This document shows positions 36,815 through 44,142 of a DNA stretch of 61,484 bases, in pieces (position 1 is the first letter of the stretch; every line of letters starts with the position of its first letter). Position numbers and translations under genes: made by a program. The DNA is from Bryobacter sp. CoA8 C33. GTDB lineage: Bacteria; Acidobacteriota; Terriglobia; Bryobacterales; Bryobacteraceae. The stretch is from contig JAINDK010000081.1 of assembly GCA_019931185.1 (NCBI GenBank), positions 1 through 61,484 of the forward strand, given 5' to 3'. The notes below the pieces were generated by a model. That model made no database searches and was not told the origin of the DNA. It saw nothing but the letters and a program-made list of their open reading frames with translations.

Positions 36815-37045
36815 TCACGGATTCAGAAGCCGGCTGATGCGCTTCGCAACTTCATCGTGATCGACAAGCTCGCCCCGGCCGGCCTGCGCAATGCCGTGAT
36901 TCACTCCGGCAACAAAGATGGCCTGGCGTTCGAGCATATCCACAACCTTGTCCTCGACCAGTTGCTCAGCATCCTTACCTTTGGCTTGCGCCACTTGCTG
37001 AAGCCGCGACTCAACTTCGGATCCCAGATCGTCGCCGGAACTTAG
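36815..37045 (-). pseudogene. Antitoxin relic, ribbon-helix-helix-like, lacking a normal start
   Basis: On the minus strand a frame reads SEVESRLQQVAQAKGKDAEQ, then LVEDKVVDMLERQ and GELVDHDEVAKRISRLLNP before TGA at 36815-36817. This is the usual pattern of small RelB/ParD/CopG-like antitoxins, including the C-terminal HDEV motif. There is no ATG, GTG or TTG between this region and the in-frame stop upstream, so the N-terminus appears lost at the junction near 37045 with the peptidase fragment; a CTG at 37027 would give 70 residues. No partner toxin is visible. Homology is judged by eye. Confidence 0.55.
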
Positions 37046-37059
37046 TTCAGGAAGGAGAG

Positions 37060-37440
37060 GTGGTCTCGCGTTTGTTCGAACAAGCTCTCCCGGAACGAGG
37101 AAACAGCGCTGCCAGATACGAAGGCCAAACGCTCATGCTGATCGACGAGCGAGCGGTCAGCCAATCCGAACACAGCGGACTGATGTACAGGGTCGCGAAC
37201 GGCACCCAGTTCGGTGGGCAGCCGACGACCGGCGCCAATGGCGACCTCACCGCCATGTTCGTGCCAGGAGGAATCTATGTCACATTCTCCGGTCATGACG
37301 TCCGTTGGCCGGATGGACAACAACTCCAGCGGATAGGATTGCAACCGGACTTTCCCGTTGCACCTACAATTCAAGGCCTTCGGGACGGACGTGACGAGGT
37401 TCTGGAGAAGGCGATTGCGGTGGTGCGCGGACGGCTTTGA
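37060..37440 (+). pseudogene. C-terminal fragment of an S41 (tail-specific) peptidase
   Basis: A 126-codon frame encoding ARYEGQTLMLIDERAVSQSE, then GTQFGGQPTTGANGDLTAMF, GHDVRWPDGQQLQRIGLQPD and APTIQGLRDGRDEVLEKAI. These are the catalytic Ser region and tail of S41/C-terminal processing peptidases common in Acidobacteriota. The PDZ and N-terminal domains that should precede it (several hundred residues) are absent; upstream lies the antisense antitoxin relic. It is a remnant left by a rearrangement. A GTG at 37060 with AAGGAG nearby could allow expression, but the fragment should be inactive. Confidence 0.7.
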
Positions 37441-37524
37441 CATCGGCACGCCGATAGATCCACGCTGACGGTGAAGGGATCCGGATCTCGTCGACAGGCG
37501 ACTCGGCTGGTATCCTGATATTCG

Positions 37525-37764
37525 ATGGCAATGAACTGGCGCGAACGCATTGCGGTGGACCCCAAGGTCCTTGTTGGCAAACCCGTCATCAAAGGCACTC
37601 GCCTCGCCGTCGAGTTCATCGTAGATCTTCTTGCCGCCGGGTGGACCCTCGAGCAGATCCTGGACAACTATCCGCACATCTGTCGGGAAGACATCCAAGC
37701 CTGTTTGGCCTATGCCGCCGAACTCCTGCACACTGAGCACATCGTCCCACTACAGCCTGCATGA
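37525..37764 (+). CDS. DUF433 antitoxin-like protein
   Basis: A 79-residue protein with the complete DUF433 pattern: WRERIAVDPKVLVGKPVIKG, TRLAVEFIVDLLAAGWTLEQ, ILDNYPHICREDIQACLAYA. DUF433 is a small winged-helix-like DNA-binding family frequently paired with PIN-like toxins. The ATG at 37525 is used, with an alternative ATG at 37531. Its TGA overlaps the ATG of the DUF5615 gene (ATGA), the standard arrangement for this toxin-antitoxin pair. Confidence 0.88.
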   Translation: MAMNWRERIAVDPKVLVGKPVIKGTRLAVEFIVDLLAAGWTLEQILDNYPHICREDIQACLAYAAELLHTEHIVPLQPA

Positions 37765-38132
37765 AGTTCGTCGCTGACGAGAACTTCCCGCGGAACGCTC
37801 TGCGCCTACTGCGGCAATCTGGATTCGACGTTGCCTCCATAGCCGAAACCAATCCCGGACTACCCGACACCGAAGTCCTCGGTATCGCATCGGCCGAGGG
37901 CCGAACGCTGCTCACCTTCGACAAGGACTTCGGTGATCTCGCTTTCCGTCAAAGCCTGCCGGCTTCGTGTGGAGTCATCCTGTTCCGAACTGGTTCGCTC
38001 ACACCGACGGAGACTGCCGGCCTCGCTATTGCCACGCTCCAGTCGGGCGTCGCTTGGGCTGGGCACTTCTGCGTGGTCAACGACCACAAGATCCGCGTCA
38101 CTCCCTTGCCGCCCCGGCCCAGCAGCGCGTAA
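37761..38132 (+). CDS. DUF5615 PIN-like toxin
   Basis: A 123-residue PIN-like nuclease of the DUF5615 (Mut7-C-like) family. Acidic active-site residues appear in FVADENFPRNALRLLRQ (D-E-N), GLPDTEVLGIA and LLTFDKDFGDLAF, where the FDKDFG motif is diagnostic. It presumably cleaves RNA and is held by the DUF433 partner. All expected acidic residues are present, so the module looks intact. Confidence 0.88.
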   Translation: MKFVADENFPRNALRLLRQSGFDVASIAETNPGLPDTEVLGIASAEGRTLLTFDKDFGDLAFRQSLPASCGVILFRTGSLTPTETAGLAIATLQSGVAWAGHFCVVNDHKIRVTPLPPRPSSA

Positions 38133-38220
38133 CTCCCTGATTTCATTGCGCTGAGGCCACGTCAAAGACGATAGCCCACGATAAACGGAGCAGCGTTTAC
38201 GAATCCTGTCCGATTGGTCG

Positions 38221-38244
38221 GCGATGCGTCAATTGACGCATCGC
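38221..38244. repeat. 24-bp perfect palindrome
   Basis: The sequence GCGATGCGTCAA is followed immediately by its exact reverse complement, giving a 24-bp palindrome with no spacer. It lies about 90 bp after the DUF5615 stop and 80 bp before the yefM relic. No T-run follows, so it is not an intrinsic terminator. It may be an operator, a resolution site or a recombination scar. Confidence 0.8.
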
Positions 38245-38289
38245 GTAACGCGGGGCAACAGAGCGGAGGCTGTAGCAGCGCCGAAACAC

Positions 38290-38306
38290 GTACAGGAAGA
38301 CTGTAC
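38290..38306. promoter_or_regulatory. YefM-type operator remnant
   Basis: Inverted repeat GTACAG-gaaga-CTGTAC, 20 bp upstream of the broken yefM start. It contains TGTACA at 38302-38307, the core hexamer of known YefM/YoeB operators. Position and core sequence fit autoregulation of the original module. The operator seems better preserved than the gene. Confidence 0.55.
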
Positions 38307-38325
38307 ACTCGAAAAGGAAAAGTTG

Positions 38326-38517
38326 ATGCCAGGACAAACAACATACTCGAGCCTCCGCGAGAATCTGGCCTCTGTGCTTGACGAGGTAGCCGACTAGCAG
38401 GAGACCGTGACGTGGCGCTGATTCCAGCCAGCGCACTCGCCGGACTTTTGGAAACGGCACACCTGCTGCGCTGCCCCAAAAATGCTCGACGGTTGCTCTC
38501 CGCGCTACGTCGGCCGC
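38326..38517 (+). pseudogene. Degenerate YefM/Phd-type antitoxin
   Basis: The first 23 codons from ATG 38326 read MPGQTTYSSLRENLASVLDE-VAD and end at TAG 38395-38397. Homology resumes in another frame at 38412 with VALIPASALAGLLETAHLLR and CPKNARRLLSALRRP, the typical YefM C-terminal half. The linking segment is deleted and the frame shifted, so no functional antitoxin can be made. No YoeB-type toxin follows; the converging VOC gene ends at 38534. Confidence 0.7.
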
Positions 38518-38533
38518 CCCTTCGTCCTCTGCC

Positions 38534-38914
38534 TCAATGCCTCGAGTTGAGACCGAACAGGTTGCCTTCGGTATCCTGGCACAGCGCGACCCAGCCGAAT
38601 TCTCCAATCGAGAACTTCTCACGCACGACAATACCGTTAGCGGAAGCAACCCGTGCTGAAGCGTTCGCGCAGTCGTCGACACTGAAGTACAGCAAGGTGC
38701 CGCCGCTGCCGGGACGCCCGTGTAGCGACTTCACCAGTGCTCCCGCAGCACCGTAGGTAGTCATATCGGCGGGAAAGGCACGCATGGCAGTCTCACCCGT
38801 TGGATCTGCAATAACCTGGAGCTTGAGTTCAAATACCGACTCATAGAATGCAGTAGCCCGCTCCAGATCCTCAACATAAAGATCGAACCATCCAATCGCG
38901 TTGGATCTATTCAT
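38534..38914 (-). CDS. VOC-family (glyoxalase/dioxygenase-fold) protein
   Basis: A 126-residue single-module vicinal-oxygen-chelate protein: AIGWFDLYVEDLERATAFYE, then ALVKSLHGRPGSGGTLLYFS and CQDTEGNLFGLNS. The E-G-N-L-F-G motif near the C-terminus is the usual distal strand with the metal-binding Glu. The start is the second of two in-frame ATGs: AGGAG directly touches the first (38920) but sits six bases from the one at 38914. It follows the AraC gene on the same strand and may be its regulatory target. Substrate unknown. Confidence 0.87.
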   Translation of the reverse strand: MNRSNAIGWFDLYVEDLERATAFYESVFELKLQVIADPTGETAMRAFPADMTTYGAAGALVKSLHGRPGSGGTLLYFSVDDCANASARVASANGIVVREKFSIGEFGWVALCQDTEGNLFGLNSRH

Positions 38915-38993
38915 ATTCATCTCCTGTGTAGTTTGCCTGTGTGGTGTGGCAGCTTCAGATTAGCCAGCAATGGCCGGTTCGGTCTTGTATAAA

Positions 38994-39734
38994 TCAGACA
39001 CCGAATTGTTTTTGATATTTCCTCGGTGTGTATCCGGTAGCCCGCCGGAATTCGTGGATGAAATGCGCCTGATCGGCATAGAGGTCAAGGTGGTGTTTCC
39101 GGAACGATTGCTGCACTCGCAGAACCTTGAGCAGGTTGTGTGGAGTGAATCCCGTCGCTCTCTTCAGGGTGCGCTGCAGATGGCGCGGCGACATGCCCGC
39201 AAGTTGAGCCATGTCCGCCACGGAACGTATGCTGTCGAGGCGCGCAAGGATGCGTGCCATTACCGCGTTGGGCCCAATGTAGCCATGGTCGATGCACCAT
39301 TGCACCAGTTCCACAAGCATTGGCGCCTGCTCACCCAAAGCAAGGCCAACCATGCGCTCGCTCGTTGCCACGAGCGGTAGCTTACCCCGATAGGGAGTTC
39401 CGACATACGAGTCGACAATTTCCTTACGATCTCCCTGCCAGACACCGGGAAGCAGTTGTACCCCGACGTAATGAAAAGACTTGCCAAGATTCAGCACCGT
39501 CGATGCGGTCGCGAGCGCCGTAATGCCCGCTATCTCGGTATCGGTCTGATTGAGAAGCAGATTCACGCAAGCGTCAGGTAACGCGTGGTAGCAAAAGTCC
39601 TCTGTCAGGGCCGCAAGCGTACGCAGCTCCCAGAAACAGTGGACCAGTCCAGCCAGATGCTTCGGCGGAGCAACTTCTGCGTAGTGGACCAACTCCGCAG
39701 AAACCGCGATTCCATCTTGAACTGGTTCGTACAT
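38994..39734 (-). CDS. AraC-family transcriptional regulator
   Basis: A 246-residue regulator. The N-terminal part (HLAGLVHCFWELRTL, HALPDACVNLLLN, GVQLLPGVW) matches the cupin-like sensor domain of the DUF6597 group. The C-terminal AraC DNA-binding domain has two helix-turn-helix units: SVADMAQLAGMSPRHLQRTL and ADQAHFIHEFRRATGYTPRK. The ATG at 39734 (MYEPVQDG) is preferred because upstream codons to 39863 lack homology. It lies 79 bp upstream of the VOC gene on the same strand. The inducer is unknown. Confidence 0.88.
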   Translation of the reverse strand: MYEPVQDGIAVSAELVHYAEVAPPKHLAGLVHCFWELRTLAALTEDFCYHALPDACVNLLLNQTDTEIAGITALATASTVLNLGKSFHYVGVQLLPGVWQGDRKEIVDSYVGTPYRGKLPLVATSERMVGLALGEQAPMLVELVQWCIDHGYIGPNAVMARILARLDSIRSVADMAQLAGMSPRHLQRTLKRATGFTPHNLLKVLRVQQSFRKHHLDLYADQAHFIHEFRRATGYTPRKYQKQFGV

Positions 39735-40169
39735 GGTGTTGGAATACCACAAATTCTGACAGTGGTACCGGGGGCAGCAGACATCCCGCCAGCCCGGCGT
39801 CCTCTTCGCTCGGGAACCCTCCCACCACTTGATTCTTGCCCCACTTGTGCCAAATGCGCGCAACCCGTCCGCACAATCGAATCAATCATCACGTCGACAC
39901 CTATGGCAACGCCCACGGCTCGACTCTTCATTCGCCCTTCGTGCCGCATCTTCATCAGCGGCGCATCCAGATATCACACCGGGTACACGCGCCATGACCG
40001 ACCACTCTCCCCCGTCTGTACCCCTCCGTAATCCGCACAGCGACCTCCACTTTTCAGCGCCCTGCGGCTCCCGCCATTGCGCGAGTTGCCGTTGCCTGCC
40101 AGCTCATCCTGCGTCTTCATACCCTTCTACGGCTTCGCCAGAACCTCGGGTTCTTGTGACCTTCCCCCG
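39735..40169. other. Intergenic region, no gene recognised
   Basis: About 435 bp between the AraC start and the RNase T2 stop. Several short open frames exist on both strands, but none shows a family motif, ribosome site or stable codon pattern. C-bias rises gradually towards the RNase T2 gene, so the right border of the accessory island probably falls here. Confidence 0.4.
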
Positions 40170-40859
40170 CTAGCGCTTCCGCCGCCCCGCCACCCTCACC
40201 TCAATGCCGTCCGGCGTCCCCGGCGTCAAACACGCCCCATAGCGAAACTGCTTGTCATAGCAAACAAACACCTCGCTGAACCGGTTCCCGCTCACCACCC
40301 TCACCTGCACATGCTCCGGCTTCATGCCGCTCCCCGCATTCGCGCTCACAATCCTCTTCCGGATCGCCCCCGCCGTCGTCACCCCACCCTCCAGCTCCGG
40401 TAGCCTTAGCCCCCGGTACAACCCCTCCACCCGCTCAAAATACGCCTTCGCCTCCCCCCACGCGCACGTCCCGTGCTTCACCCACTCATCCTGCATCAAC
40501 TGCGCCGACGGCATCACGCACAAGTACTTCCGCACCAACTCCCGCGGCAACATCTCCGGCGCCCGGCAGTTCCGCGGATGCTCGTCATGGTTCTTCGCCT
40601 TCGCCGACTGCGGCCACAACCCGTGCACCACAAACCCGAACGCATTCTCCTCACACTGCCACCGGTTCCGCTCCCCCTGACCCGCCGGCGAATTGCAAAA
40701 CTGCGGCGACCAGCTCAACGCCAGCGCATAGTAGTCCGTCGCCACCTCATTCCGGTAATCCACGCGCGTCGGCCGCGTCCGCGGCACATCCCCCGGCGCC
40801 ACGCACTGCTGCGCCCACGCTTCCCCCCAAATCATTGCTACCGCAACAATCGCCTTCAT
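40170..40859 (-). CDS. Secreted ribonuclease T2 family protein
   Basis: A 229-residue protein with a signal peptide ending AWA before QQC. Both catalytic segments are present: CAS-I FVVHGLWPQ with the first His, and CAS-II DEWVKHGTCA with the Glu/Lys/His set. YYALALSWSPQFC is the family's N-terminal strand. It should cleave RNA in the periplasm or outside the cell, for nutrient scavenging or defence. Six or more Cys residues suggest disulfides. The ATG overlaps the end of the phzF relic (ATGA). Confidence 0.93.
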   Translation of the reverse strand: MKAIVAVAMIWGEAWAQQCVAPGDVPRTRPTRVDYRNEVATDYYALALSWSPQFCNSPAGQGERNRWQCEENAFGFVVHGLWPQSAKAKNHDEHPRNCRAPEMLPRELVRKYLCVMPSAQLMQDEWVKHGTCAWGEAKAYFERVEGLYRGLRLPELEGGVTTAGAIRKRIVSANAGSGMKPEHVQVRVVSGNRFSEVFVCYDKQFRYGACLTPGTPDGIEVRVAGRRKR

Positions 40860-41716
40860 CTCTTTGCCACCACCTTTCCTTCGAGCACCAGCACACTCCT
40901 CCCCCCACTCTCACCTCGTCCACTTCCCCGCCCGCCCCCTTCACCGCGCTCAACAACAGCTCGCTCGGCCTCCCCATCAGATGCCCCTGCTCCACCTTCA
41001 CCACCTCCCCGCTCCTCACCACCCCATGCTTCACCAGATACGCCGCCGCGCACCCCGCCGCCGAGCCCGTCGCCGGATCCTCCCGCCGCGGCGTCAGCTT
41101 CCGTGCATGCACCGCATAGCCCGCCCCCAGCGTCTCCTCGGTCAACAGATAAATCCCCCGCTGCGCATCCCCGCCCGCAAAGTACGCCGTCAGCTTCCCC
41201 CAGTCCACCTTCACCTTCTTCATGGCCGCCATCGTCTTCAGCATCACAATCACATTCGGCCGCCCCGTCGACACATTCTCCACCGGGCCCACAATATCCC
41301 CCCGCCTCCACGCCCAGCATCGGCGCCATCACCCCCGCCTCATGCCGCTCCCGAAACTCCGGCTTCGCCTGCCGCATCATCCCCGTCTCCCCCTCAAAGT
41401 CCACCTCGATCGGCCCCTGCGGCGCCTCCACCACCACGCGGTTCCCTCCCCCGCTCTTCCTCCGCAACGCAAACGCAGTCCCCAACACCGGATGCCCCGC
41501 AAACGGCAACTCCTGCGTCGCCGTGAAAATCCTCACCTTCCCCGCCCCGTCCACAAACGTCGTCTCGGAATGATTCATCTCCCGCGTCAGTGCGTACATC
41601 TCCTCCACACGCAAACCCCGCGGCGCAAAAAACACCCCCAGCGGATTCCCCCCATATGCCTTCCCCGTAAACACATCCCACACCTCATAGCGCAGCTCGC
41701 GCTCCGCCATCTGCAT
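40856..41716 (-). pseudogene. PhzF-family protein split by two compensating frameshifts
   Basis: The N-terminal half reads YEVWDVFTGKAYGGNPLGVF and TATQELPFAGHPVLGTAFAL, with the catalytic Glu in MNHSETTFV, in one frame down to about 41298. There a run of six G carries one base too many, and homology continues in the next frame: GPVENVSTGRPNVIVML, then RREDPATGSAAGCAAAYLVK. At 40901-40906 another six-G run is one base short and the original frame returns (SVLVLEGKVVAKR). The intact product would be a PhzF epimerase/isomerase-fold enzyme of about 290 residues. Start placed at ATG 41716; GTG 41755 or ATG 41752 are alternatives coupled to the upstream gene. Could be sequencing error, decay or slippage. 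Confidence 0.8.
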
Positions 41717-41751
41717 CACCTCTCCCTCCACAAACCCCCGCCGCGTCTGCA

Positions 41752-43104
41752 TCACTCGCTCCCCTTCGCATACGCCGATAACATCACCCTCACCCCCGCC
41801 TTCGCCGGCTTCACAAACTCGAGCGACAATATGCCCCCCGCGTCCGTCCGCGCCTCTTCGATCTCCTGGTCATCCACCTCCACGTCATACACCGCATTCG
41901 CCCGCAATCCCACGATGTACCACGCCTCCCGGTCCGCCCCCGCCAGCTCAAATTGCACCGGCTTCAACAAATCCTGGCCCCCCACCAGAATCGTCGCTCC
42001 GCCCATCTCCACCGGCGGCGTCGCCGGCGACACCCGCAACAGCTTCCTCTTGCCGTCCTCAAATAACTGGATCTTCCCGTCGTAGTAACAAAGAAACCGC
42101 GACTCCTCCTCCCAGTTGTCCCGGATAAACAGCCGCCCATTCCGCCGGTCATGATACGAGTTCGGCAAATGATGGTACGTCAGCCCCGGCTGATACGGAT
42201 TCGCCCACAACAACTCATACGCAATCCCCTGCCCCGAGCGCAGCAGATAGCGGTCCTGCATTAGCCACCCCTGCAAGCTCTGCGCCAACTCCGCATTGTT
42301 GTCCAACGCTACCAGCGCCAGCTCCGCCGCCCGCATCATCGTCGCCAGCCCCAAATCCGGCTCCCCGTCCCCTTCAAAAAACATCACCCGAAACTCGTTC
42401 TCCTTGCCCGGATACGGCGCTGGATAATACCCCAGCATCTGCACCAGCGGCAAATCCAAAAAGTACCGCGCCGACTCCTGCCGCAAATCAATCTCCAGGT
42501 TGTCCCGCACCACATGCAATAGCTCCATCAGCGGATACAGATCCTCCGCCTTCACCGGCGTCGCCGCTCGCAACCCCGGCGCCACCGCCGCCCGGTATTG
42601 CCCCACCGTCTCCCGCATCACCCGCTCGGAAAAAGCCCCGTCATAATCCACCAGCGCCAGCCCCACAAACGCCCGGTCCCGCAAACTCGCAATCCCCCCC
42701 GCCGCCGGCAAACTCCGCTTCAATCCCTCCGCCAGCGCCTTCGCCTGCGCCGCCTCGATCTTGTCCCCACACCAGTCATACACCAGCGCCTGCTGGCGCA
42801 CATCCGTTTTCTTGTCCTTCGCCACCCACCTCGCCGCAATCCCGCAATACTGCTCCCCCGCCCCGATCCGCCCCGCCAGCGCCAGCGCAAACCCCATCTC
42901 CCCCATCGCCATCTGATTCGACAAATACCCCGCGAATTGCTGATACCGGATCGACTCCCGCTCCCGCTCCCGCGTCAACAGCCGCAGCCGCGCCCCCTTC
43001 AACAATAGCCGCGGCGCCTCCGTATACGCTTTGTAGCTCTCCTCCGGCGCGACCCCCTGCCCATTCAGGCTCAGACATGCCATCATCCAGATCCAGTACC
43101 GCAT
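41752..43104 (-). CDS. Secreted protein of unknown function, possible alpha-toroid fold
   Basis: A 450-residue protein with an N-terminal leader (MRYWIWMMACLSLNGQG). Residues about 25-300 are helix-rich with regularly spaced hydrophobic segments (GFALALAGRIGAGEQYCGIA, ELLHVVRDNLEIDLRQES). A beta-rich C-terminal third follows (RFLCYYDGKIQLFEDGKRKL). This helix-then-sheet plan resembles heparinase II/III or other polysaccharide lyases, but no catalytic motif is recognised. It lies upstream of phzF and RNase T2 on the same strand with touching junctions, and the stop overlaps a possible GTG start of phzF. Confidence 0.7.
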   Translation of the reverse strand: MRYWIWMMACLSLNGQGVAPEESYKAYTEAPRLLLKGARLRLLTRERERESIRYQQFAGYLSNQMAMGEMGFALALAGRIGAGEQYCGIAARWVAKDKKTDVRQQALVYDWCGDKIEAAQAKALAEGLKRSLPAAGGIASLRDRAFVGLALVDYDGAFSERVMRETVGQYRAAVAPGLRAATPVKAEDLYPLMELLHVVRDNLEIDLRQESARYFLDLPLVQMLGYYPAPYPGKENEFRVMFFEGDGEPDLGLATMMRAAELALVALDNNAELAQSLQGWLMQDRYLLRSGQGIAYELLWANPYQPGLTYHHLPNSYHDRRNGRLFIRDNWEEESRFLCYYDGKIQLFEDGKRKLLRVSPATPPVEMGGATILVGGQDLLKPVQFELAGADREAWYIVGLRANAVYDVEVDDQEIEEARTDAGGILSLEFVKPAKAGVRVMLSAYAKGSE

Positions 43105-43226
43105 CGTCCCCCCAGTGTGTCACACAGACCCGTATCTGTGTCCCCTTGCCCCCCTCGGTCCCCCTCCTCCATCAAAAACCCTATTGTTTTCAATCAAATC
43201 TTTTTCTCCCACTCTGGCCGATCATT

Positions 43227-43235
43227 TGCTATCTT
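43227..43235 (+). promoter_or_regulatory. Extended -10 promoter element of the small RNA
   Basis: TGCTATCTT, an extended -10 (TGn plus TATCTT). It lies about seven bases upstream of the first base of the structured RNA proposed at 43242. No good -35 hexamer is seen 16-18 bp upstream, which is tolerated by extended -10 promoters. Confidence 0.45.
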
Positions 43236-43241
43236 ATCTAG

Positions 43242-43415
43242 TGAATTGATGGAGTAATCTCCAAAACCTGCCCTCTGTTGCAACTGGCAGGCGGTTAAAG
43301 CGAGCGGGTCCCAAAGACTTGCGTGCTTGCGGGAGTCGGGATCGGAATTCTGAGAACCGCTCACTCATCCGTTTAACGGTTGCACCAGAGGGGATTTTTG
43401 TCCCCTCTTTCTTTT
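43242..43415 (+). ncRNA. Rod-shaped small RNA, 6S-like in shape
   Basis: A non-coding stretch that folds as a single long rod and ends at an intrinsic terminator. Stems by eye: 43271-43284 with 43379-43392 (14 positions, one mismatch: CCCTCTG/CAGAGGG then TGCAAC/GTTGCA); 43294-43299 with 43372-43377; 43302-43307 with 43357-43362; 43309-43312 with 43338-43341; 43316-43319 with 43334-43337. A large asymmetric loop (43342-43356) and a length of about 175 nt recall 6S RNA, which mimics an open promoter and binds RNA polymerase. No protein start or downstream + gene follows. RNA status is well supported; 6S identity is only a suggestion. Confidence 0.6.
43387..43415 (+). terminator. Intrinsic terminator of the small RNA
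   Basis: Perfect 8-bp stem AGAGGGGA (43387-43394) and TCCCCTCT (43401-43408) with a TTTTTG loop, followed by a T-rich tail. The left arm is shared with the 3' strand of the rod's closing stem, so the two structures are mutually exclusive. Confidence 0.88.
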
Positions 43416-43673
43416 ATTGATTTTTCTTAATCTGGAACACGGCGTGCTCCCAGCCTTCCTGAGCCCGGTCGCTTTACCCTTTTCCGGTAACAGTTCTCCC
43501 CGCTCACAGATCTCCTTATTTCCCAGTTTTTCCCCAATCGGAGTACCGGCTGTGCTGTCGCTGTTGGATGAAGATTTGACTTAGGACGCGGGTCTTTTTC
43601 CGGCAAGATGGCGGGAACCATTGCGCGATTCAGCCGCAGGCGCACCGATTGTTGCCCCAGCAGAACCGAGGGC

Positions 43674-43728
43674 GGACCGCATCGGAGAAGGTCGAGCTAA
43701 ACCTACCTGTCCAACTCCGATGCGGTCT
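43674..43728. repeat. Long inverted repeat with 13-bp perfect arms
   Basis: GACCGCATCGGAG (43675-43687) and CTCCGATGCGGTC (43715-43727) are perfectly complementary, with one extra G-T pair outside and a 27-base loop that itself holds AGGT/ACCT. No T-run on either side, so not a terminator. It may belong to a second structured RNA, possibly on the minus strand downstream of the promoter at 43800-43830. Confidence 0.7.
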
Positions 43729-43799
43729 ATCTTATGAGAAGCGCCCGTCGGTCTCGCGGCCAATTCCTCACGCCCTTGCGTGATTCATCGGCAAATTCA

Positions 43800-43830
43800 A
43801 TAATTACATTAGTTTAGACTCTAGTGTCAA
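43800..43830 (-). promoter_or_regulatory. Promoter with 19-bp spacer and dyad, MerR-type geometry
   Basis: On the minus strand, a perfect -35 TTGACA (43830-43825) is followed after 19 bases by AATTAT (43805-43800), a 4/6 match to the -10. An imperfect dyad ACACTAG-N8-CTAATGT sits between and over the -35. Over-long spacers with an internal dyad are the hallmark of MerR-regulated promoters. It points away from the Cys-rich gene, into the 43530-43800 region. No MerR gene is in the window. Confidence 0.45.
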
Positions 43831-43858
43831 GCGCCACCCCCGCCGCTTCCCCGTCCCG

Positions 43859-44083
43859 CTACCACGCCAGTGTCCCCGTCCGCGCTTCCTCTTCCGGGTT
43901 CGGCAGGTATACCGTCTTGCACTTCTCACACCGGTAGAGCTCCGCATTCTCCCCGTATTGCTTCTCCCAATCCGCGCCATAGTGATACCACCGCTTCAGG
44001 TGCCCCGCGCAGATCTTCCCCTTCTCGTTCTTCTCATTGCACGCCCGCTGCCGCGGCAATCGCGTCTTGATCGTGGTCTCCAA
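43859..44083 (-). CDS. Small Cys-rich protein, putative zinc binding
   Basis: A 74-residue protein with Cys at 15, 25, 52 and 55; the last pair lies in YRCEKCKTVYLPNPEEE, a zinc-ribbon half-site. The middle is rich in aromatic and charged residues (HLKRWYHYGADWEKQYGENA). The start at 44083 is a TTG with GGAGG immediately upstream, which is unusually close; no ATG or GTG is in frame. Small proteins of this style recur as conserved hypotheticals in Acidobacteriota. Function unknown. Confidence 0.6.
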   Translation of the reverse strand: METTIKTRLPRQRACNEKNEKGKICAGHLKRWYHYGADWEKQYGENAELYRCEKCKTVYLPNPEEEARTGTLAW

Positions 44084-44142
44084 ACCTCCATCCTATCCTG
44101 AGTCATTCCGCCTCACCGCCGCGTCCTTTTGCCACACCCCCC

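Noticed and set aside
38197-38682. 161-codon minus-strand frame across the yefM relic
   Set aside because: It is the antisense of recognisable YefM fragments and shows no family features of its own.
43674-43728. Inverted repeat as an intrinsic terminator
   Set aside because: No T-run follows on either strand and the loop is 27 bases long.
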